Assembly: GCA_006844765.1 (NCBI GenBank)
Contig: SPJV01000123.1
Location: 1-47,782 of the forward strand
Direction of reading: 5' to 3'
Source of the DNA: Alphaproteobacteria bacterium
Lineage (GTDB): Bacteria > Pseudomonadota > Alphaproteobacteria > UBA8366 > Aestuariispiraceae
Length of the DNA stretch: 47,782 nt
Positions within the stretch are counted from its first letter, which is position 1. Every line of letters begins with the position of its first letter. The notes under the pieces are model-generated. The model worked only from the letters and a program-made list of their open reading frames with translations, searched no databases and was not told the origin of the DNA. The position numbers were made by a program, and so were the translations under genes. Shown piece after piece: positions 9,091-16,746 of this stretch.

Positions 9091-9119
9091 CAAAGCGAAT
9101 GCCCAAGAAAGTTAAGGCA

Positions 9120-9584
9120 TTACGCGAACTGGTCGACCACCTGTCCAAGGGTCCGGGTTTGCTCGGACTGTTCGTCCTGGTTGCCATTCACCTCGGACGT
9201 ATTGGCGTTGTCGTTGTCTTCTTGATTGGTTCGAGCGGTTGTGCCGACTGCTGCGCTTTCACCTGCCGCTGCGACGGCGACATCATCTTCGCCATTGTCG
9301 TTGGCCAGCTGATTTTGAGCTGCGGTGCTGAGAACCACTTCATCGGATTGACGCTGGGCGTTTTGAGCACCGGTTTCCTGCTCGGTATCGGTTTCCCGCG
9401 TAACCCGGGACGCATCCGCATCAGAGGTGTCTTCGGAACGGAGCGCGGCTTCCGTATTGTCGGTACGCCGGTCTTCCTCAGCGCGACGATCCCGCGCTTC
9501 TTCCTGTCTTGCCTCTAGGTCGGCCGCCGGATTGCTTCGCGCACCGCCGAAGCCGAAGGCTCCAATACCGCCGATGTCAGCCAT
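9120..9584 (-). CDS. Hypothetical disordered, acidic protein
   Basis: This gene encodes 154 aa. It starts MADIGGIGAFGFGG, then is almost wholly polar and low in complexity (runs of E, D, R, N, Q, T), with a more ordered patch VVLSTAAQNQLA and a terminal TLGQVVDQFA. It has no signal peptide or membrane segment and is predicted mostly unstructured. It is very likely a real gene: AAGGAG is ideally placed before ATG and a terminator follows the stop. I do not recognise the family. The short Gly-rich head and a structured tail are seen in some motility-associated small proteins, but that is only a resemblance. Confidence 0.65.
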   Translation of the reverse strand: MADIGGIGAFGFGGARSNPAADLEARQEEARDRRAEEDRRTDNTEAALRSEDTSDADASRVTRETDTEQETGAQNAQRQSDEVVLSTAAQNQLANDNGEDDVAVAAAGESAAVGTTARTNQEDNDNANTSEVNGNQDEQSEQTRTLGQVVDQFA

Positions 9585-9897
9585 CTCTTAGCTCCTTCCG
9601 ATTCTTTCCCTAGTTAACAGCATACCCCTTAAGAAGTGGTAAACGCCTGAAAACTGAGGGTTCAAAGAACCGCCTTACGTTCATCCCGGTTCCGTCCTAG
9701 GCGCAAGGCCAACGGTTTTACCGGAGATGAATTGCCCGTTCCGATGCATCTTTCCGCGTCGATTCGGGACTTCAAATGCGCACCCACGCACTCTCTCCAA
9801 TGGATAGAATAGGGCAATTCGGAAAAAAATTCAAGCCACTCAAGACTCTCGTGCGTTTTTATCTCGAATGCCGACTATTTTGGGCGCGTCATGGTTT
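9585..9897. other. Intergenic region, no gene seen
   Basis: This stretch is upstream of the acidic-protein gene and downstream of the oligopeptide permease gene, both leftward. It should hold the promoter of the former. I see no clear hexamers, palindromes or terminator, and the short frames have no ribosome site. Confidence 0.4.
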
Positions 9898-10842
9898 TCA
9901 GTTCGTGCTGCGATCTGCGCGGGGATCAAGCGCTTCCTGTAGTCCGTCACCCAGAAAGTTGAAGGCCATGACTGTGATGAAAATCGCAAGGCCTGGCCAA
10001 ATTGCCAGCCAGGGTTCCGACCAGACAAGCTCTTGAGCATTGGTCAGCATGTTGCCCCAGCTTGGTACCGGCGGCTGGATGCCGAGGCCGAGGAAGCTCA
10101 GCACGCTCTCCAACAGGATGATATTGCCGATCGACAGCGTGGTTGCCACGACGATGACCGATGCGCAATTGGGCAGGATGTGCCGGCGCATGACGTGGCT
10201 GGGCATTGCCCCTTGAGAGACGGCAGCCCGCACAAAGTCGCGGCTGCGGAGAGACAGCGTTTCCGCCCGCACAAGCCGCGCGACGGTGGTCCATCCGACC
10301 AGGGCGACGATAATGGTGATCCGATACAAGGTCGCCTGCTCAGAATAGGCGATGCTTTCCGGCAGTCCCAGCTTGGCAGGATCAATGGCGGTCAACACGA
10401 TCAGCAAGGGCAGCAGTGGTAAGGCAATGACCCCATCGGTTAGCCGCATCAGAACGCGATCGATCCAGCCACCGCGATAGCCGGCGACCAGGCCGATGAA
10501 GGTGCCGATTACGGCTGCGATGACGGAGGCGGCCAGCCCGACAGCGAGGGATATCCGACCGCCATGCAGCAATCGTGTCATGACATCACGCCCGGCCTCA
10601 TCCGCGCCGAGGAGGAATTGGGAATCCGTTGGGGCGAAGCGGGCGAAAAGGTCGGTCTTGAAGGCGCTCACGCCCAAAACAGTCTCAAATAGCGGCGCGG
10701 CAAGACAAAGCGAAGCCATGATGGCGAGCAGGATCCCACTCGCCACAGCAAGCCTGTGTCTTAGGAAACGGCGCCATACCCGTCGCCTTGGCGTATCCGC
10801 CGGTTTAACGAGATCGCGGCTCGATGGGGGGAGAGCGTTCAT
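9898..10842 (-). CDS. Oligopeptide/nickel-type ABC permease (DppC/OppC-like)
   Basis: This inner-membrane subunit has 314 aa. A cytoplasmic N-tail rich in Arg leads to a first membrane helix (RLAVASGILLAIMASLCLA). The OppC_N-type block FLLGADEAGRDVMTRLLHGGRISL and the core with docking loop FVRAAVSQGAMPSHVMRRHILPN follow, then LSFLGLGIQPPVPSWGNML. These are landmarks of DppC-type permeases. Its ATG overlaps the stop of the upstream permease gene by one base (TGATG), showing translational coupling. It is the last gene of the leftward cupin/binding-protein/permease operon. No ATPase gene follows. Confidence 0.9.
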   Translation of the reverse strand: MNALPPSSRDLVKPADTPRRRVWRRFLRHRLAVASGILLAIMASLCLAAPLFETVLGVSAFKTDLFARFAPTDSQFLLGADEAGRDVMTRLLHGGRISLAVGLAASVIAAVIGTFIGLVAGYRGGWIDRVLMRLTDGVIALPLLPLLIVLTAIDPAKLGLPESIAYSEQATLYRITIIVALVGWTTVARLVRAETLSLRSRDFVRAAVSQGAMPSHVMRRHILPNCASVIVVATTLSIGNIILLESVLSFLGLGIQPPVPSWGNMLTNAQELVWSEPWLAIWPGLAIFITVMAFNFLGDGLQEALDPRADRSTN

Positions 10843-11807
10843 CAGTCTGCCCCGCCACTTCGGTAGCTTACCCGTGGGTCCAGCACTGCATAGGCAATGT
10901 CGGCGAGGATATTGCCGGCCAGTGTAAACGCGGTTGCGGCAAGAAGCCCGACCAGCGCCAGATTATAGTCATTGCCCATGGTTGCTTCGTAAATCGTCCT
11001 GCCCATACCGGACCAGGAGAACATCGTCTCTGTAATTAAGGCGCCGGAGAAAAGGGATCCGATAGAAAGCGCCAGGACTGTTGCCATGGGCGTCAGCGCG
11101 TTCCGTAAGGCATGAACGAAAAGGACGCGGCCTGGCCCAGCCCCTTTGGCACGGGCGGTGCGGATATGATCGCGGCGCATCTCCTCCAGCATGGCGGCGC
11201 GCATGAAGCGCGTGAAGCTGCCGACGGAGGCAAGGGTCAACGTTGCAACCGGCAAAATCATGTGCCGCGCCCGCTCCCACAGCCCGGCGTCAGGTTCGCC
11301 CATACCGCCGGCCGGGATGGCTTGAAAAGGGATCGCAACCAGGATGATAGCGACAAGGGCGAGCCAGAAAGGTGGAACTGAAATGCCGGCGAAGCAGAAC
11401 AGGTTTATCCCATAATCAACGGTGCTATGTGGCCGGGCAGCCGCATAGACACCAAGCGGGACCGCGATGGCCAGGGTGAACGCGAGGCTGACACCAAGGA
11501 GCAAGGTCGTCGCGCCCAATCTCTCCGGGATCAAGTCCAAGACTGGTTTTTGATAAAGGCGGGAATAACCGAAATCCCCCTGTAGGGCCGCGTTCAACCA
11601 ATTCCAGTATCTCTCCAGAATAGGGCGGTCCAGGCCATAGAGTGCCTTCAGCCGTGCCGCGTCTTCGCTGGTCATTTCCGGATTGGCAGACAACATCAGG
11701 TCGATAGGGTCGCCCGGCATCAATCCGATCAGCGCATAGACCAGAAACGACATCGCCAAAAGAACGATCAGGCTCTCCGCGATTCTGCCCAGCACGAACC
11801 GCAGCAT
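10842..11807 (-). CDS. Oligopeptide-type ABC permease (DppB/OppB-like)
   Basis: This inner-membrane partner of the DppC-like subunit has 321 aa. It begins MLRFVLGRIAESLIVLLAMSFLVYALIGLMPGDPID, the classic DppB opening, and has a docking loop DHIRTARAKGAGPGRVLFVHALRNAL and GALITETMFSWSGMGR. The usual pore-domain order is intact. It begins 44 bases after the binding-protein stop and overlaps the next permease gene. Substrate class cannot be read from the permease; peptides, opines, glycosides and some amines are all carried by this family. Confidence 0.9.
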   Translation of the reverse strand: MLRFVLGRIAESLIVLLAMSFLVYALIGLMPGDPIDLMLSANPEMTSEDAARLKALYGLDRPILERYWNWLNAALQGDFGYSRLYQKPVLDLIPERLGATTLLLGVSLAFTLAIAVPLGVYAAARPHSTVDYGINLFCFAGISVPPFWLALVAIILVAIPFQAIPAGGMGEPDAGLWERARHMILPVATLTLASVGSFTRFMRAAMLEEMRRDHIRTARAKGAGPGRVLFVHALRNALTPMATVLALSIGSLFSGALITETMFSWSGMGRTIYEATMGNDYNLALVGLLAATAFTLAGNILADIAYAVLDPRVSYRSGGAD

Positions 11808-11851
11808 CTAGACGGCTCCCACAGGCGGGAACCACATGGGTGGCCGCGCGC

Positions 11852-13531
11852 CTATTCTTCCCACCGCCAATCCTCGACCCACAGGGTGGAGGGATACTGA
11901 TGGCCAGTGGGTGTCAGGCCTCTCAGTTGCTTCGGCAGGATATGCGTGTTGGCCCGGAAATAGAGCGGGATCGCTGGTAGGTCGGTTGCATACAGGCTCT
12001 GCATTTCCGTCCATAACCGCTCTTGATCCGCCGGATCGCATTTTACTTCCAGATCATCAATGACCTGATCCATCTTGGGTGAGCTGTAGCCCGTGTAGTT
12101 TTGGCCGGTCCAGCCATTCTCCTCACTTGGGATCATATCAGAATGAAGCGTTGTGCGCGGGATTGATTCTGGGGACGAGATCCAGGCAAACATCGCAAGG
12201 CCGTCGAACTTGCGCTTTGATACGGTCTCCCCAAAGAAAACCTGAGCCGGTTCATTTCGGATCGTCGCTTGGATGCCGATTTCCCGCCACTGGCTTTGCA
12301 GCACTTGCTGGACGAGCTCTCGCGTCTTGTTGCCGGCGGTTGTCATCAAATCAATCGCAAGCGGTTGTCCGTCCTTTTGGCGTATGCCGCCGGCGCCGAC
12401 ATGCCACCCGGCTTCTTCCAGAAGGGCGGCAGCCGTTTCAGGATCGAAGCTGTGGCGCGGTGTTTCCTCACTATGGACCGCATCCAGCGGATTAACGTTG
12501 GAATGAGCGACCGGTTGGCGGCCTTCGAACAGGCGCGCACTGATTGCCTCCCGGTCAGCGCCGAGGATCAGGGCTTTTCTTACCCGTGCGTCCGCCAGGA
12601 TCGGATTGTCCTGCATTACATCAAGATGTTCATAGATCAAGCCGGGCTTGAACAGGATTTGAAACCGGTCTGCGTAGCGCTTCTCGAAAGACAGCGCCTG
12701 ATCGATATTCAGTCCCAACTCTCCCGAGATCATGTCTATATCGCCGGAGAGGATATTGGCGGATAACGCCGCCGTATTCTCAACCACTTTGATCAGGATT
12801 TCATCGAAATGGGGCGGTGTACCCCACCAAGCGTCATTTCGGACGAGAAGGATTTCTCGCGGTGCGGTAACCCTTTCAACGCGATAAGGGCCATGCCAAA
12901 GCCCCGGATTTGTCGGGTCTGTGTCATAGGCGGTGCGGCGCCTGTATCCTTCGCTTCCTTCCTGAAAAATCGCGCGTTCCAGATGATCCGGTAGCAGCGT
13001 CAGGCCGGCGATGTTCTTGAAGTCGCAGGTCCGCTTGTTGAGATGCAGTGTAAAGCGCTTGTCGCCATCCGTGTCGATCCGATCAATTCGCCGATAGAGC
13101 TCCGCAGAATCGATACCTGATTTCGGGTCTTTGCCGATCTCCCACGCCAGAATGACATCCTTGATCGTGACCGGCACCCCGTCGCCCCAAACTGCTTTCG
13201 GGTCCAGCTCAAACGTGACCGCCATGCCCGGATCGCCGTTTTCCGCTGTTTCATAGGCCGCCGTCCCGTTCGCCAGATCAGGCAGACCAGTGCAGAGCAT
13301 GCAGCGCGGCTTCCAATCCGGGCCATAGGCTGTAATCGGCCGCCGGGCGAGGGCGATTGTATAACTCTTCGCCAACATGGAATCGAAGGCGGGATGGAGA
13401 GTAGAGGGGAACTGGGATATCCCGATTGTCAGCCGTTCCTTCGCGTATGTGACGCTCGTTAAGGCCAGGATTGCTGCAAGGAATAGAAACGGCAGCAACA
13501 AAGCTTGGCGGCTTACGGTCACGATGCGCAT
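11852..13531 (-). CDS. Oligopeptide-type ABC transporter binding protein (SBP family 5)
   Basis: This protein has 559 aa, the usual size for DppA/OppA proteins. A signal peptide (residues 1-30, ending VTYAK) is followed by ERLTIGISQFPSTLHPAFD. Family-5 blocks include VTFELDPKAVWGDGVPVTIKD, YRVERVTAPREILLVRNDAWW and ARVRKALILGADREAI. A Cys pair in RCMLCTG is unusual for the family and might form a disulfide. ATG 13531 has GGAGG at eight bases; the TTG one codon earlier is less likely. It is second in the operon after the cupin gene (35-base gap). The ligand is unknown, and the context points to the same compound handled by the Rieske oxygenase transcribed divergently. Confidence 0.88.
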   Translation of the reverse strand: MRIVTVSRQALLLPFLFLAAILALTSVTYAKERLTIGISQFPSTLHPAFDSMLAKSYTIALARRPITAYGPDWKPRCMLCTGLPDLANGTAAYETAENGDPGMAVTFELDPKAVWGDGVPVTIKDVILAWEIGKDPKSGIDSAELYRRIDRIDTDGDKRFTLHLNKRTCDFKNIAGLTLLPDHLERAIFQEGSEGYRRRTAYDTDPTNPGLWHGPYRVERVTAPREILLVRNDAWWGTPPHFDEILIKVVENTAALSANILSGDIDMISGELGLNIDQALSFEKRYADRFQILFKPGLIYEHLDVMQDNPILADARVRKALILGADREAISARLFEGRQPVAHSNVNPLDAVHSEETPRHSFDPETAAALLEEAGWHVGAGGIRQKDGQPLAIDLMTTAGNKTRELVQQVLQSQWREIGIQATIRNEPAQVFFGETVSKRKFDGLAMFAWISSPESIPRTTLHSDMIPSEENGWTGQNYTGYSSPKMDQVIDDLEVKCDPADQERLWTEMQSLYATDLPAIPLYFRANTHILPKQLRGLTPTGHQYPSTLWVEDWRWEE

Positions 13532-13566
13532 CAATGGGGCCTCCGGCTAAGTCTCAATACACTAGT

Positions 13567-13953
13567 TCAGCTTTTTTTGACCTTATGGGCAAGCTCGGCT
13601 GTGCCATAGAACACTACCAGCAACGCGCCATTGGGGGAGTGGGAGCAATGGACCGTTCCTTCATCCAGACAGACCAGATCGCCCGGACCGTATTCATAGC
13701 CATCATGATCAACCAATCCCCCTTCCAGAACCAGAAAATGCTCTTCCCCGATATGGGCGTGGGGTGTGGTCCAGGTGCCGGGCGCCATGCGGTAGACGTG
13801 AAAGCCGCTACCGAGTTGCCGGTCTTCCCCAAGTTGCACGACGCTTTCCCCCGAGGTGCCTAAGTCGGAGGGCATTGGGACAAACGCCGCCTCATGGATA
13901 TTAACGACATGCCGCCGGGCTGGTTCGACGGGTTTAAGCTCTTCTCGCTTCAT
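13567..13953 (-). CDS. Small cupin-domain protein
   Basis: This is a single-domain cupin of 128 aa. Cupin motif 1 appears as PHAHIGEEHFLVLEG, with the two His and Glu metal ligands, and motif 2 as YGPGDLVCLDEGTVHCSHSP with the third His. Proteins of this type bind Fe, Mn or Ni and act as isomerases, dioxygenases or ligand sensors; the reaction cannot be told here. GGAGG precedes ATG. It is the first gene of a leftward operon with an oligopeptide-type importer and is divergent from the Rieske oxygenase gene across a 106-base region containing a large palindrome, so the two are probably co-regulated. Confidence 0.82.
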   Translation of the reverse strand: MKREELKPVEPARRHVVNIHEAAFVPMPSDLGTSGESVVQLGEDRQLGSGFHVYRMAPGTWTTPHAHIGEEHFLVLEGGLVDHDGYEYGPGDLVCLDEGTVHCSHSPNGALLVVFYGTAELAHKVKKS

Positions 13954-14007
13954 AGTGAGTTCCCTCCTAACAGGTCGCGGAGATTCTGCGTGACAAAAAG
14001 CAATGTT

Positions 14008-14041
14008 ATATTTATTTTGAATGAGTGCTCAAAATAAATAT
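14008..14041. promoter_or_regulatory. Large palindromic operator, predicted TetR (BetI-like) site 1
   Basis: Perfect 13-bp arms ATATTTATTTTGA (14008-14020) and TCAAAATAAATAT (14029-14041) flank eight bases. It lies between the divergent cupin and Rieske oxygenase genes. The core TTTTGA-N8-TCAAA recurs at 21265-21283, next to a TetR gene, and the eight spacer bases of the two sites differ only by transitions. A potential upstream ATG of the oxygenase lies inside the palindrome, which supports the downstream start at 14060. Confidence 0.75.
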
Positions 14042-14059
14042 CAATCACTGGAGGGTATC

Positions 14060-15283
14060 ATGAACAGGATTGCTCCCAAGGGGAAGGGTGAGTTGAGTGT
14101 GGACGGCAAGGCGATGGCGCGCGGCGGGCTCGCTCCTTGGACATACTTCAATGAAGAACTGAATGCGGTTGAAAAGGATATCCTGTTCAGGCGGCATTGG
14201 CAGATTGCCTGTCATGTCTCTGATGTGCCCGGCAAGGGCGACTTCATCACCTTCGATATGTGCGGAGAACGCGCGATCGTCATGCGTGGCAAGGATGATC
14301 AGGTTCGTGCCTTCCATAACCTCTGTCGGCATCGCGGCTCCCGTGTCTTGTCTGAGGCAAAAGGAACCTGTCGGCATGTCATTACCTGCCCGTTTCATGC
14401 CTGGGTTTACAATATGGATGGCACGCTGCGAAAAGCGGCGGCGGCCGAAACCCTGCCGGAGCTTGACCCTGTCAAACACGGCCTGAAGCCAATTGAAATG
14501 GAAGTCTGGCATGGTCTGGTTTTCATTCGTTTCCTGCCGGGCCCCCAACCGTCGGTCGCTGAACTTTTTGCCCAACGTGAGGAAGAAGTCGCCCCTTATC
14601 ACCTTGATGAGATGGTGAATTCCGGCGGTGGTTTTTATGAGCAGGAGATGCCGATCAACTGGAAGGCGGTGCGGGATGTCGATAATGAAGGCTATCACGT
14701 CCCAATTGCTCACCCGTCTTTGCAGGATCTCTATGGCCCCAACTATTATGATGAGCCGTTGGAGAATGGCACCAGCCGGTCCCATGGGTATCTGACGGAG
14801 ACCCCCGGCAAGTTGTGGAGCGTGCGGCACTATAAGAAATTGCTGCCGGAAGTCTCTGGTCATAGTGAAGAAAACAAGCGGGCCTGGCTGTATCTGGGGC
14901 TTTATCCGAATACGGTGATCGGTCTCTATCCGACCAGCACCATCTTCTATCAGGAATATCCGATCTCCGCCGGTCGAACGATCCAGCGAAGCGCTGCCTA
15001 TCGTTACAAGGAAGAAACGCGGGAGATGCGGGCGACCCGCTATCTGGCGGAACGGATTGACGGGCTGACTGGTGTTGAAGATACGCAGCTCATTGAATGG
15101 AGCTGCGAGGCGATGGAATCCAGCGCCTTTGATGGGATTATCCTCTCAGACTTGGAACAGAATGTCCGCGCGTATCATGATGCCTTCCGGGACAGTATCC
15201 CGGTAATGCAATTGGAAGACGCCCCAGCGCCGAATACGGTCGCCGCACTGAACGCAGAAATGAGTGCCGAGACATCGGACTAG
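14060..15283 (+). CDS. Rieske-type ring-hydroxylating/demethylating oxygenase, alpha subunit
   Basis: This protein has 407 aa. The Rieske [2Fe-2S] ligands are C89 and H91 (NLCRHRG) and C110 and H113 (CPFHAW). The mononuclear iron site has H213 and H218 in DNEGYHVPIAH. The residue three before H213, which bridges the two metal centres, is Glu210 rather than the Asp of naphthalene-type enzymes. Glu here is known in the carnitine oxygenase CntA and is shared by relatives that act on quaternary amines. This suggests oxidative N-demethylation or C-N cleavage of a betaine-like substrate. The start has GGAGG just upstream. No reductase gene is adjacent, so electrons must come from elsewhere. The PotFGHI-type importer follows after 260 bases. 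Confidence 0.88.
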   Translation: MNRIAPKGKGELSVDGKAMARGGLAPWTYFNEELNAVEKDILFRRHWQIACHVSDVPGKGDFITFDMCGERAIVMRGKDDQVRAFHNLCRHRGSRVLSEAKGTCRHVITCPFHAWVYNMDGTLRKAAAAETLPELDPVKHGLKPIEMEVWHGLVFIRFLPGPQPSVAELFAQREEEVAPYHLDEMVNSGGGFYEQEMPINWKAVRDVDNEGYHVPIAHPSLQDLYGPNYYDEPLENGTSRSHGYLTETPGKLWSVRHYKKLLPEVSGHSEENKRAWLYLGLYPNTVIGLYPTSTIFYQEYPISAGRTIQRSAAYRYKEETREMRATRYLAERIDGLTGVEDTQLIEWSCEAMESSAFDGIILSDLEQNVRAYHDAFRDSIPVMQLEDAPAPNTVAALNAEMSAETSD

Positions 15284-15543
15284 GCACTTCTTTTCGGGAA
15301 AGCCGTAGCAAAATTTATGTTTGGTGAAATTAGGGGGAGACAAACCAGAATAATGTGATCACAATATTGCAATGAATCGGGGTGCGCGTTCGAATTCGTT
15401 TAATTCGATCATGCATAGGGATTGACGCCGCCATACAAGGATCGACAAACTATCCATTGGCGTTTGATCCGGTATGAAAAATGCCGAGCGGAGTAAAGGG
15501 TTCCTGCAAATGGAACCGAAAACCGACATTAAGGAGAACAGGG
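15284..15543 (+). promoter_or_regulatory. Intergenic region with two palindromes upstream of the PotF-like gene
   Basis: TGTGATCACA at 15354-15363 is a perfect 10-bp palindrome. TCGAATT-cgttt-AATTCGA at 15390-15408 is a 7-bp inverted repeat. Both lie 135-190 bases before the binding-protein start and could be operators of a promoter separate from that of the oxygenase gene. The TTTTGA-N8-TCAAA motif is not present here. AAGGAG at 15531-15536 is the ribosome site of the next gene. Confidence 0.45.
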
Positions 15544-16653
15544 ATGTCAGGGATTTTCGATAGATTGGGCAAGGTGGCTGTTGCTGCCGCTGCCGCCAGC
15601 GCGATCGCCATGCCGGCGATGGCGGAAGAAGTACTACGGGTCACCAACTGGGCCGAATATATCGGCGAAGAGACCATCGCGAATTTTGAAAAAGAAACCG
15701 GTATCAAGGTTATCTACGATAACTATGACTCCGTTGAATCGATTGATTCAAAGCTTCTGGCGGGTAACTCCGGCTATGATGTCGTCTCCCACTCGTCGAC
15801 GTCTATCGCACGACTGATCCCGGCAAACATTGTTCAGCCTCTCGATAAATCGAAGCTCACGAACTTCAAAAACATCATGCCGGAAATCATGGGTCAGCTC
15901 TCTGAAAAATGGGATCCGGGGAACCTGTATATCGTTCCTTACATGTGGGGTACGCATGGCGTTACCTATAACAAGGAACTGGTGCTGGAGACCTATCCGG
16001 ACGCGCCGATTGGCTCGATGGAGATGATTTTCGATCCGAAGCACATGAAGGAAATTGCGAAATGCGGTGTTTCCTTCCTGGATTCGCCGACCGACGTCAT
16101 TCCGATGGCGCTCGCGCATTTGGGCCTGCCGCCGGATACCAAATCCAAGGCTGACTATAAGAAGGCCGAGGAACTGCTGTTGGCAGTCCGCCCCTATATC
16201 AAAACCTTCGACAACTATGCCTATCAGCGCATGCCGCAAAAGGAATTCTGCGTTTCTGTAACGTGGGGTCCGGATGGCCTGCTCGCCATGGCCGGTGCTG
16301 CTGAAGCCAATACCGGTGTCGTGCTCGACTTCTACCTGCCGGAAGGTAAGGGCAAAGCCAATCTCTGGGTCGATGGTTGGATCATTCCTGCGGACGCCAA
16401 GAATGTGGAAGGGGCGCATAAGTTCCTTAACTACATGATGCGTGAAGACGTCGCGGCGGGCGATTCAAACTACACTTGGTATGCGTCGGCCAATGCCGCC
16501 GCGAAGCCGATGATTGATCCTGCTGTGACCGGTAGCCCGGCTTCTTACCCGACGCCGGCACAGGTGGCGAATATGTACACCCTGTCGCCTGTCGGTCGTA
16601 AGGCGGAGCGTGTTCGCACCCGCGCTTGGACGGACTTCAAGGCAGGTCAGTAA
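15544..16653 (+). CDS. PotF/SpuD-type ABC transporter periplasmic binding protein
   Basis: This protein has 369 aa, with a signal peptide ending PAMA-EE. The mature start LRVTNWAEYIGEETIANFEKETGI is typical of the putrescine/spermidine-binding family. Further landmarks are YDVVSHSS, VPYMWGTHGVTYNKE, VTWGPDG and FYLPEGKGKANLWVDGW. The aromatic and acidic pocket positions of PotF are only partly kept: NWS becomes NWA, and the segment equivalent to the Glu185 region reads DSPTDVIPMAL. The ligand is therefore probably a related cation rather than putrescine itself. Codon bias is strong. It is the first gene of potFGHI-type order, with a stem-loop before the ATPase gene. Confidence 0.88.
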   Translation: MSGIFDRLGKVAVAAAAASAIAMPAMAEEVLRVTNWAEYIGEETIANFEKETGIKVIYDNYDSVESIDSKLLAGNSGYDVVSHSSTSIARLIPANIVQPLDKSKLTNFKNIMPEIMGQLSEKWDPGNLYIVPYMWGTHGVTYNKELVLETYPDAPIGSMEMIFDPKHMKEIAKCGVSFLDSPTDVIPMALAHLGLPPDTKSKADYKKAEELLLAVRPYIKTFDNYAYQRMPQKEFCVSVTWGPDGLLAMAGAAEANTGVVLDFYLPEGKGKANLWVDGWIIPADAKNVEGAHKFLNYMMREDVAAGDSNYTWYASANAAAKPMIDPAVTGSPASYPTPAQVANMYTLSPVGRKAERVRTRAWTDFKAGQ

Positions 16654-16665
16654 CTCTCCCTGTTC

Positions 16666-16712
16666 GGAACAATTCCGGCGGCAGCTCTATCTGGGTTGCC
16701 GCCGGGTGTTCC
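16666..16712 (+). promoter_or_regulatory. Intercistronic stem-loop after the PotF-like gene
   Basis: CCGGCGGCA (16675-16683) pairs with TGCCGCCGG (16697-16705). Outside this, GGAACA (16666-16671) pairs with TGTTCC (16707-16712) across a 3/1 internal loop. There is no U-run. It is probably a processing or stability element that raises binding-protein output, equivalent to the hairpin after aapJ. Confidence 0.65.
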
Positions 16713-16746
16713 CCGTATTTGAATAGCTCTGGTGGGGGGAAGAGAT

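Noticed and set aside
14045..14863. 272-codon frame antisense to the Rieske oxygenase gene
   Set aside because: It lies wholly within a gene with complete catalytic motifs, and its translation has no recognisable domain.
15354..15363. CRP site
   Set aside because: TGTGATCACA lacks the six-base spacing of the CRP consensus TGTGA-N6-TCACA. It is kept only as an unassigned palindrome.
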